The position numbers and the translations under genes were made by a program. Below, one piece after another: positions 15,106 through 20,904 of a DNA stretch of 23,677 nucleotides. The DNA is taken from contig CAYZCS010000009.1 in the NCBI GenBank assembly GCA_964476895.1, forward strand, positions 1 to 23,677, written 5' to 3'. The notes under the pieces are model-generated. The model did no database searches. It was not told the DNA's origin and worked only from the letters and a program-made list of their open reading frames with translations. Position 1 is the first letter of the stretch; every line of letters begins with the position of its first letter. The stretch comes from JALYJZ01 sp964476895 (GTDB lineage: Bacteria; Patescibacteriota; SICC01).

Positions 15106-15919
15106 GACACAGGAGCGGATTCCCGCGCCGCTCAGGGACATTCCCGGTCCGCCCCGGCGCCTCCATTGCCGCGGCACGCTCCCGGGAGGGCCGTTCGTGG
15201 CCGTCGTGGGGACGCGGAAACCTACAGCGTACGGCCGCCGCGTCACCGGAATGATCGCCGGGCAGCTGGCCCGTGCCGGCGCGGTCGTGGTTTCCGGATT
15301 GGCGTTCGGCATCGATGCGATCGCACATCAGGCAGCCCTCGATGCCAAAGGAAAGAGCGTCGCGATACTCCCCTCAGGACTGCGTGATGCCGATATCACA
15401 CCGCGGGCGAACCTGGGCTTGGCCAGGCGGATCTTTGAGCGCGGAGCGCTCCTGAGCGAGTATCCGGAGGGTTCCGGCGCGCGCAAGGAGTACTACGAGG
15501 ACCGGAACCGTCTGATTTCCGGACTGGCCAGTGCGGTCGTCGTGGTCGAGGGAGGACGGCCCTCCGGTACGTTGATTACCGCCCGTCATGCGGTGGATCA
15601 AAGCCGCGAGGTGTGGGCGGTGCCCGGCCCGATCGACTCTCCGCAAAGCAAGGGAACGAACTGGTTGATCGAAACCGGCGCGGAGCCGTTGTTCTCCATC
15701 GATACGTTCATGGAATCATTGGGCTTGGCGGGTGGCCGACAGCCGAGCCTCGGGGAATCGGGTGATCTCGCCGCCGTACTCGGCGGCGGTCCCTGTCATG
15801 TCGACGAGATCGCGACGCGGCTCGGCCGGCCTGCCCATGAGGTCGAGTCCGAACTGACGAAATTAGAGCTGACAGGTACGGTCCGTCACGTGGGGGAGCG
15901 TCACTACGCGTTGGCCTAG
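15089..15919 (+). CDS. dprA: DNA-processing protein DprA
   Basis: 276 aa. The Rossmann-like DprA/Smf core is clear: V-V-G-T-R-K-P-T-A-Y-G, S-G-L-A-F-G-I-D-A-I-A-H-Q-A-A-L and the late S-G-T-L-I-T-A-R-H-A...V-P-G-P-I-D-S-P-Q-S-K-G-T-N segment. About 60 C-terminal residues look like the winged-helix domain found in many DprA proteins. There is no N-terminal SAM-like domain, so this is a compact form. DprA binds incoming single-stranded DNA and loads RecA during natural transformation; it is also present in bacteria not known to be competent. The ATG at 15089 is chosen for its leaderless promoter; an in-frame TTG at 15074 lies upstream of the -10 element. Its stop overlaps the stop of the small minus-strand gene. 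Confidence 0.93.
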   Translation: MQASILTQERIPAPLRDIPGPPRRLHCRGTLPGGPFVAVVGTRKPTAYGRRVTGMIAGQLARAGAVVVSGLAFGIDAIAHQAALDAKGKSVAILPSGLRDADITPRANLGLARRIFERGALLSEYPEGSGARKEYYEDRNRLISGLASAVVVVEGGRPSGTLITARHAVDQSREVWAVPGPIDSPQSKGTNWLIETGAEPLFSIDTFMESLGLAGGRQPSLGESGDLAAVLGGGPCHVDEIATRLGRPAHEVESELTKLELTGTVRHVGERHYALA

Positions 15920-16068
15920 AGGGAGTAACTGATGAGCGACACCGCCGCGAGCGTGAACCAGAAGAGGATTCCTGCCCAGAGCTGTACGTCAGCCTCGGGT
16001 ACGAACTCCTCATGTGTCATGCGTCGCTGCGGACGTTCGTCGATCGGTATCGGCACGAAACGCATCAT
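15916..16068 (-). CDS. 50-aa single-span membrane protein encoded behind lexA
   Basis: A small ORF begins at ATG 16068, 4 nt after the lexA stop on the same strand, and ends at TAG overlapping the dprA stop tail to tail. It codes for 50 residues: a charged, Arg/Glu-rich N-terminal half (1-29, with R-R at 15-16 and H-E-E at 19-21) and one hydrophobic helix, W-A-G-I-L-F-W-F-T-L-A-A-V-S-L-I-S-Y at 31-48, that runs almost to the C-terminus. Third codon positions are GC-rich (about three quarters), like true genes here. No Shine-Dalgarno is seen, so translation would be coupled to lexA; ATG 16065 is an alternative start. Position and form recall small SOS division inhibitors (SidA of Caulobacter, YneA of Bacillus), but there is no sequence match I can claim. 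Function unknown. Confidence 0.65.
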   Translation of the reverse strand: MMRFVPIPIDERPQRRMTHEEFVPEADVQLWAGILFWFTLAAVSLISYSL

Positions 16069-16072
16069 CGCG

Positions 16073-16714
16073 TTAGCTCACGTGCGGCCGCACGACCGCC
16101 ATTACTTTGCCTTGGATCTGCCACTCCTGATCGGGATAGATGTTGTCGTATTTCGGGTTTTCCGGCTTCAGGTAGACGGCGTCCCGGCGCTTGATCAACC
16201 GTTTCACCGTGGCGTCTTCGCCGATCAGCGCGGCGACGATGTCTCCGTGCTCCGCCTCTTCCGCCGGCTGGACGATCAGCAGGTCGCCGTCGAAGATGCC
16301 GGCACCGATCATGGAATCGCCCTGGGCGCGCAGGATGAACACGTCGCGCTTCCCGCGCGTCAGGTCGGTCGGCAACGTCACCCAGTCTTCGGCGTATTCC
16401 GTGGCCTGCGACGGACCACCGGCCGGAATCCGACCGAGTACCGGCAGTCTCGTGACGTGCTCCGCAAGATTGCTGGCCGCGTCGCGGAACCGCTGCGCCA
16501 GCGTAATCCCGCGGCTGCGAGAATCCCGGGTAATGTAGCCTTTCTTTTCCAACGCCTCAAGGTGGCGCTGGACGCCGCGCGGATAGCTTACCTTAAGCGC
16601 CGTCATGATCTCGCGGATCGTCGGCGGCAATCCGTGCTCCTTGATGTGTCGTTGGATCACATCGAATGTTTCCCGTTGCCGGGGAGACAGGTTATTGCTA
16701 GTGTTGTTGCTCAT
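16073..16714 (-). CDS. lexA: LexA repressor (SOS response)
   Basis: 213 aa. N-terminal winged helix-turn-helix (about 9-72: L-S-P-R-Q-R-E-T-F...P-P-T-I-R-E-I...H-L-E-A-L-E-K-K-G-Y-I), then the S24 self-cleaving domain. The cleavage site A98-G99 (R-I-P-A-G-G), catalytic Ser134 (G-D-S-M) and Lys171 (A-T-V-K-R) are all present, so RecA-stimulated autocleavage should work. The recognition-helix region S-Y-P-R-G-V-Q-R differs from both E. coli and Bacillus versions, suggesting a different operator. LexA represses DNA-damage genes and normally its own. An AAGGAGG lies upstream but with an unusually long 16-nt spacing to ATG 16714. The next gene downstream is the 50-aa membrane protein; topA is divergent. 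Confidence 0.95.
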   Translation of the reverse strand: MSNNTSNNLSPRQRETFDVIQRHIKEHGLPPTIREIMTALKVSYPRGVQRHLEALEKKGYITRDSRSRGITLAQRFRDAASNLAEHVTRLPVLGRIPAGGPSQATEYAEDWVTLPTDLTRGKRDVFILRAQGDSMIGAGIFDGDLLIVQPAEEAEHGDIVAALIGEDATVKRLIKRRDAVYLKPENPKYDNIYPDQEWQIQGKVMAVVRPHVS

Positions 16715-16752
16715 AAGGGTGGTAGGTTAGCCTCCTTAGATGTGGGAGCGCG

Positions 16753-16823
16753 CCGAGTACCTTGGCTGGCAGGGGAGCCATTATGTCGAAATCTACTAAG
16801 ATCGTGACTGCCAAGGTACTCGG
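16753..16823. repeat. 14-bp inverted repeat in the lexA leader
   Basis: CCGAGTACCTTGGC (16753-16766) and its exact complement GCCAAGGTACTCGG (16810-16823) are separated by 43 nt. In the lexA mRNA they would form a stable stem about 15 nt upstream of the AAGGAGG. The 8-mer GGGAGCGC also occurs just outside each arm as a direct repeat (16744-16751 and 16828-16835). It could be a regulatory hairpin in the leader, a protein-binding site pair or a mobile-element relic. Confidence 0.6.
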
Positions 16824-16845
16824 AGGAGGGAGCGCACTTGCATAG
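16783..16845 (+). CDS. Possible 20-aa mini-ORF between lexA and topA
   Basis: ATG 16783 to TAG 16845 encodes M-S-K-S-T-K-I-V-T-A-K-V-L-G-G-G-S-A-L-A. An AGGGGAG sits 5 nt before the ATG, a better Shine-Dalgarno than most genes here have. It runs antisense to the predicted lexA leader and no promoter for it is evident, so it may be chance. It covers the right arm of the inverted repeat. Confidence 0.2.
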   Translation: MSKSTKIVTAKVLGGGSALA

Positions 16846-16870
16846 TATACATATGTATACGGCTTGTCAA
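16842..16870 (-). promoter_or_regulatory. lexA promoter
   Basis: Read on the minus strand, a perfect TTGACA (16870-16865) is followed by TATACT after 15 bp or TACTAT after 17 bp (16847-16842). Transcription would begin near 16836 and give a leader of about 120 nt. The 16-bp palindrome fills the space between the two boxes, so a bound protein would block RNA polymerase. Confidence 0.75.
16845..16860. promoter_or_regulatory. Perfect palindrome GTATACATATGTATAC, candidate LexA operator
   Basis: A perfect 16-bp palindrome lies between the -35 and -10 boxes of the lexA promoter and directly upstream of the topA promoter. Autoregulation of lexA is nearly universal, so LexA is the first candidate ligand. 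It differs from the E. coli (CTGT-N8-ACAG) and Bacillus (GAAC-N4-GTTC) boxes, as the altered recognition helix would predict. The assignment is inferred. Confidence 0.6.
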
Positions 16871-16892
16871 CCCTCGATTTTACGCACAAGAT
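16864..16892 (+). promoter_or_regulatory. Possible topA promoter
   Basis: TTGTCA (16864-16869), a 17-bp spacer and CAAGAT (16887-16892). The -35 overlaps the lexA -35 on the other strand (shared TTGTCAA), so the two promoters compete for the same DNA. The -10 match is weak. Confidence 0.4.
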
Positions 16893-16908
16893 TAGCGATT
16901 GTATTGCG

Positions 16909-19197
16909 ATGACAACCAAGAACCGAAAACTCGTAATCGTCGAATCACCTGCCAAAGCGCGCACGATTGAGCGTTATCTGGGCGAGGGCTATACCGTCAT
17001 GGCCAGTTACGGCCACGTCCGCCAGCTCCCGAGTAAGGACGGTTCCGTGGACGTGGAGCATGATTTCGCGCCGAAGTACGAGGTGATCGAAGACAGCAAG
17101 AAGCACGTGAGCGCGATCAAGAAGGCCCTGAAGACCGCCGATGAGCTCCTGCTCGCCACTGACCTTGACCGGGAAGGGGAGTCGATCGCCTGGCACCTGA
17201 CCGAGCTGATCGACAAGGAGCTGCAAGGCAAGCAGGTCGGCCGGATCACCTTCGACGAGATCACCAAGGACGCGATCCGGAACGCGATCAAGGAACCGCG
17301 CGAGATCGACCGGCGGCTGGTCACCGCCCAGGAGGCCCGTCAGAGCCTGGATTACCTCTACGGGTTCACGCTCTCGCCGCTGCTCTGGCGGAAGATCCGC
17401 TACGGCCTGTCCGCCGGCCGCGTGCAGTCCGTGGCGCTCCGGCTGATCGTCGAGCGCGAACGCGAGATCGAGGCGTTCAAGCCGAAGCCCTACTGGACGC
17501 TCGATGCCATGCTCAAGCAGCCGAAGGAGCAGGATGAGAAGCTCGCGACCTTCGGCGCGCAGCTCGCGGAAGATCGCGGCCAGAAGCTCAAGCAATTCGA
17601 CCTCACCGAGGAGCGGGGGCGGGAGCTCGCCGAGGAGCTGCCGCAGCATCCGGTGACCGTCGCGGCGGTCGAGGAGAAGGAGCGCCGCCGCAGCCCGGCG
17701 CCGCCGTTTACCACCTCCACCCTCCAGCAGGAGGCGTCGCGGAAGTTCGGCTTCGCGGCCCGACGGACCATGCGTACCGCCCAGCAGCTCTACGAGGGCA
17801 TCGACACCGGCGGAGGTGACCGCACCGGCCTGATCACCTACATGCGTACCGACTCGGTGAACATGGCCAACAGTGCGCTGGCCGAGGCGCGGCAGGTGAT
17901 CGAGCGGAATTACGGGAAGGACTACCTGCCGGAAGGGCCGCGCCGCTACAAGACGAAGTCGAAAGGAGCCCAGGAGGCGCACGAGGCGATCCGGCCGACC
18001 AGCTTCACGCGTACCCCGGACGACCTCAGGGCCAAGCTGACCGCTGACCAAACCAAGCTGTACAGCCTGATCTACAAGCGCGCACTGGCGTCGCAGATGA
18101 CCGAAGCGACGTTCCTGCAGACAAGCGCACGGATCACCGCCGGCAAGGACGGCGCGGCCGTCCTCAGGGCGACCGGCTCGCAGGTGAAGTTCCCCGGATT
18201 CATCAAGGTGTACCTGGAGGGGACCGACAATGGGGCGAACGAGGACACCGAGAGCCTCCTGCCGCCGCTGGCCGAGGGCGACCCCCTGGAGCTGCTCAAG
18301 GCCGGTTCCGAACGGCACGAGACCCAGCCGCCGCCGCGGTTCACGGAAGCCACGCTCGTGAAGACGCTCGAGGAATACGGGATCGGCCGGCCGTCCACGT
18401 ACGCGAGCATCATCTCGACGCTGCAGGACCGGAAGTACGCCCGGGTGGACCAGCGCCGGTTCTTCCCGGAAGCGGTCGGTATGATCGTCAGCGACCTGTT
18501 GACCGAGCACTTCTCGAAGTACGTGGATTATCAGTTCACGTCGGAGCTGGAGAACGGATTGGACGAGGTCGCCGCCGGCCGGGAAGAGCGCGTGCCGCTG
18601 CTCGAGGAATGGTGGGGGCCGTTCAAGGCGCTGGTCGACAAGAAGGACAAGGAACTCAAGAAAGAAGACGTGGCGCACCAGAAGACCGACAAGTCGTGCC
18701 CCGAGTGCAAGGAGGGCACGCTGATGAAGAAGCTCAGCCGGTTCGGCGGCCAGTTCTACGCCTGCAGCCGGTACCCCGAGTGCAAGTACACGGCGCCGCT
18801 CGAGGAAGAGCAGGAAGAATCGAAGGAAGCCGAAGCACAGGCGAAGGGCGCCAAGTGCGATGAGTGCGACGCGCCGATGACCGCCAAGCGCGGCCGGTTC
18901 GGGATGTTCCTGGCGTGTACGCGGTACCCGGACTGCAAGGGTACCAAGCCGTTCGTGAAGTCGACCGGCGTGACGTGTCCCGACTGTGGTAAGGGTGAGC
19001 TAGCCGAGCGGAAGTCGAAACAGGGCCGGACCTTCTATGGCTGCACGAAGTACCCGGACTGCAAGTTCCTCACCGGCCAGCGGCCGATCAAGGACCCGTG
19101 CCCCGACTGCGGGAAGCTCGTGGTGATCAAGGGGCGCGACAAGGTCCCGACCTGCACCGAATGCGGCCACACCGGCGAGCCGGTGGAAACCTCCTGA
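16909..19197 (+). CDS. topA: DNA topoisomerase I
   Basis: 762 aa from ATG 16909 (M-T-T-K-N-R-K-L-V-I-V-E-S-P-A-K-A). A TTG at 16864 would extend the protein into the promoter and is rejected. Type IA features: N-terminal Toprim domain with V-E-S-P-A-K and the acidic D-L-D-R-E-G-E, the active-site Tyr311 in G-L-I-T-Y-M-R-T-D-S, and a topA core to about residue 590. The C-terminus carries four four-cysteine zinc-ribbon modules (around 600-760), each C-x2-C...C-x(2-5)-C, which bind single-stranded DNA and RNA polymerase in relatives. It relaxes negative supercoils behind transcription and replication. The gene is divergent from lexA and followed after 22 nt by the 135-aa gene. Confidence 0.97.
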   Translation: MTTKNRKLVIVESPAKARTIERYLGEGYTVMASYGHVRQLPSKDGSVDVEHDFAPKYEVIEDSKKHVSAIKKALKTADELLLATDLDREGESIAWHLTELIDKELQGKQVGRITFDEITKDAIRNAIKEPREIDRRLVTAQEARQSLDYLYGFTLSPLLWRKIRYGLSAGRVQSVALRLIVEREREIEAFKPKPYWTLDAMLKQPKEQDEKLATFGAQLAEDRGQKLKQFDLTEERGRELAEELPQHPVTVAAVEEKERRRSPAPPFTTSTLQQEASRKFGFAARRTMRTAQQLYEGIDTGGGDRTGLITYMRTDSVNMANSALAEARQVIERNYGKDYLPEGPRRYKTKSKGAQEAHEAIRPTSFTRTPDDLRAKLTADQTKLYSLIYKRALASQMTEATFLQTSARITAGKDGAAVLRATGSQVKFPGFIKVYLEGTDNGANEDTESLLPPLAEGDPLELLKAGSERHETQPPPRFTEATLVKTLEEYGIGRPSTYASIISTLQDRKYARVDQRRFFPEAVGMIVSDLLTEHFSKYVDYQFTSELENGLDEVAAGREERVPLLEEWWGPFKALVDKKDKELKKEDVAHQKTDKSCPECKEGTLMKKLSRFGGQFYACSRYPECKYTAPLEEEQEESKEAEAQAKGAKCDECDAPMTAKRGRFGMFLACTRYPDCKGTKPFVKSTGVTCPDCGKGELAERKSKQGRTFYGCTKYPDCKFLTGQRPIKDPCPDCGKLVVIKGRDKVPTCTECGHTGEPVETS

Positions 19198-19205
19198 ATA
19201 CCTGG

Positions 19206-19211
19206 TAGGCT
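19206..19211 (+). promoter_or_regulatory. -10-like element before the 135-aa gene
   Basis: TAGGCT ends 8 nt before the ATG at 19220, close to the spacing of the other leaderless starts. It is part of AGGCTAACCT, a 10-mer that also occurs in the lexA leader. No -35 or Shine-Dalgarno is apparent. Confidence 0.4.
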
Positions 19212-19219
19212 AACCTGTT

Positions 19220-19627
19220 ATGGCTGAGCCATCACCAGATCGAGGCGGGGGAACCGAACGGCCCGGAGGTAACGAGCTGATCGTTCCGGAACCGACGGCC
19301 TTCATAGACCAGTATGAGGCGCACGAGCATGTGCAGGGCTTCTTCGATCGGGTGCTCGATCATGTGGGATTGAATGAACGCGCCCGGAAAGCCTACACGG
19401 AAAGGAAAACGTACCTCATGTACTGGGACCGCACGGAAGGTGGCGATCCGGTCGAGGTGGATGATCGGGCTAACGTTTTGGTAGTACGGGAGCATGCCGT
19501 GGCTTCGGCGATAGAGTGGCGGGATCAGGGTAACTTTACGCGCGTGCTGTTTGCCAGTTACCTGAACGAAGAGCTGGTGGCGCGGCTTCGCGACAGGCCT
19601 GAGCTCCTAGAAAGAGATATCAAGTAG
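19220..19627 (+). CDS. Unrecognised 135-aa protein
   Basis: I do not recognise this family. The ORF lies in the same direction as topA, 22 nt after it. Its codon choice is GC-rich but somewhat less so than its neighbours. The first 20 residues are Pro/Gly-rich and likely disordered. The rest looks like a small alpha/beta domain: a predicted helix with F-I-D-Q-Y-E-A-H-E-H-V-Q-G-F-F, an aromatic patch (Y-L-M-Y-W), a strand (A-N-V-L-V-V), and an acidic C-terminal helix. No signal peptide, membrane span, cysteine cluster or nucleotide-binding loop is visible, so it should be cytoplasmic. A leaderless-type -10 suggests its own promoter. No downstream partner shares its transcript clearly, since mtlD has its own -10. 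Confidence 0.75.
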   Translation: MAEPSPDRGGGTERPGGNELIVPEPTAFIDQYEAHEHVQGFFDRVLDHVGLNERARKAYTERKTYLMYWDRTEGGDPVEVDDRANVLVVREHAVASAIEWRDQGNFTRVLFASYLNEELVARLRDRPELLERDIK

Positions 19628-19698
19628 CCCTCGCTTGGTAAACGAGCACCCAGTGGAGGCTTCGTAACATTACCCGCTTGCGCCGCCTGAAAATCCGG

Positions 19699-19704
19699 TA
19701 AGCT
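19699..19704 (+). promoter_or_regulatory. -10 element for leaderless mtlD-like mRNA
   Basis: TAAGCT, identical to the box before the GT4 gene, ends 7 nt before ATG 19712. A TTGCGC about 15 bp upstream might serve as a weak -35. The preceding 84-nt gap after the 135-aa gene contains nothing else I recognise; a CTCG/CGAG hairpin near 19631 lacks a U-tract. Confidence 0.5.
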
Positions 19705-19711
19705 GGAAGGC

Positions 19712-20902
19712 ATGGCGGAGCGGACGGAACGATTGTTACAAATCGGCGCAGGGAACATCGGCCGCGGGCTGGTAGGATCCCTGGCGCGCGATGCCGGCAT
19801 GGAGCTTACGTTGGCGGACGTAAACCCCGATGTCATCGAGCGGCTCAATGCCGAACGGGAATACCAGGTGGTCACCGTGTCGTCCGAAGGCACGGCCGAG
19901 CAGGTAGTGGACGGCGTGCAAGCGGTCGATGTCCGGGACCGTGACGCCTTCACCAAGGCGGTCGTCGAGGCGGACGTGATCACGACGGCGGTCGGTCCCG
20001 GCGTGCTCCCGAAGCTCGGGCCGGAACTCGGCGCGGCACTGACGGAGCGGCTGCGCCGCCGTCCGGGTGCCGACATGCACGTGGTGGTGGTCGCCTGTGA
20101 GAACATCGTGGACAATACTGACCGTCTCAAAGAGGCGGTGCTCGATAGCGTGCCGGATGAAACGGCGCGTCAGCTGGCGAACCTGGTCAGCTTCCCGAAT
20201 TGCACCGTTGACCGGATCGTTCCCGAACACCAAGCCTCGGACGAGCCGCTTGCGGTCACCGTGGAGGACTACTACCACTGGGCCGTCGACGCGGGTGCGC
20301 TCAAGCAACCCATGGCGCACATACCGGGGCTCGTCCTCTCGCACGACCTGGAATCGCTCCAGGAACAGAAACTCTTCACGTTGAATACCGCGCATGCCCT
20401 TACCGCCTACTTCGGCGAACGGGCCGGTTACGAGTATGTCCATGAGGCGATCCGAGACCCGCGGATCCGCGGCCAGGTGATGGGGGCGATGGAGGAGATC
20501 GGCCCGGTGATTACCGGACGGTACGAGACCATTACGGCCGCCGACCAACACACGTACGCCGAGCGGACCCTGGACCGCTTCGCGAATCCGCACCTCCGGG
20601 ACAGCCTGCGCCGGGTCGGGCGCGACCCGATCCGCAAGCTCGGCCGGGGCGACCGGCTGGTGCGGCCGGCGGTCCTTAGTCTCTCCGCGGGGGAGACCCC
20701 CTCCCACCTTGCCAGCGGTATCCATGCCGCCCTCACCTACCGCAACCCGGACGATCCGCAAGCCGCCGCGCTGGCCAAACGACTCGCCGACGAACCGGTC
20801 GAAAGCATCCTGGTCGACGTCAGTGAGCTCGAAGGAAGGCACCCCGTCGTCAGCATGGTGCGGGCATCCGTCGGGCTTGAACGCCTAAGCAGGGCGGCCT
20901 AG
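19712..20902 (+). CDS. mtlD: Mannitol-1-phosphate 5-dehydrogenase-like protein
   Basis: 396 aa, matching the polyol-specific long-chain dehydrogenase family. The N-terminal Rossmann domain has G-A-G-N-I-G-R-G (12-19) for NAD(P). The catalytic region reads K220-L-F-T-L-N225-T-A-H228-A, which matches the family Lys/Asn/His set. Family reaction: interconversion of mannitol-1-phosphate and fructose-6-phosphate in the cytoplasm. Without a mannitol PTS nearby the direction and even the exact substrate (another sugar or polyol phosphate) are uncertain; making mannitol-1-phosphate from fructose-6-phosphate as a compatible solute or glycan precursor is possible. It is followed after 2 nt by a class A PBP, so both are probably one transcript. 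Confidence 0.82.
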   Translation: MAERTERLLQIGAGNIGRGLVGSLARDAGMELTLADVNPDVIERLNAEREYQVVTVSSEGTAEQVVDGVQAVDVRDRDAFTKAVVEADVITTAVGPGVLPKLGPELGAALTERLRRRPGADMHVVVVACENIVDNTDRLKEAVLDSVPDETARQLANLVSFPNCTVDRIVPEHQASDEPLAVTVEDYYHWAVDAGALKQPMAHIPGLVLSHDLESLQEQKLFTLNTAHALTAYFGERAGYEYVHEAIRDPRIRGQVMGAMEEIGPVITGRYETITAADQHTYAERTLDRFANPHLRDSLRRVGRDPIRKLGRGDRLVRPAVLSLSAGETPSHLASGIHAALTYRNPDDPQAAALAKRLADEPVESILVDVSELEGRHPVVSMVRASVGLERLSRAA

Positions 20903-20904
20903 TC

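Noticed and set aside
12983..15328. 781-codon minus-strand ORF
   Set aside because: It mirrors mfd and the start of dprA; long antisense frames are expected in GC-rich DNA with strong third-position bias.
15932..16807. 291-codon plus-strand ORF opposite lexA
   Set aside because: It is the antisense shadow of lexA, whose helix-turn-helix and Ser/Lys protease sites are unmistakable. The plus-strand translation has no recognisable domain.
16698..16964. 88-codon minus-strand ORF covering the lexA-topA gap
   Set aside because: It would read through the lexA promoter, operator and topA start. Its composition is unlike a protein gene, and only its last part would be on the lexA mRNA.
16945..18678. 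577-codon minus-strand ORF
   Set aside because: Antisense of topA, a Leu/Arg-rich low-complexity translation with no domain.
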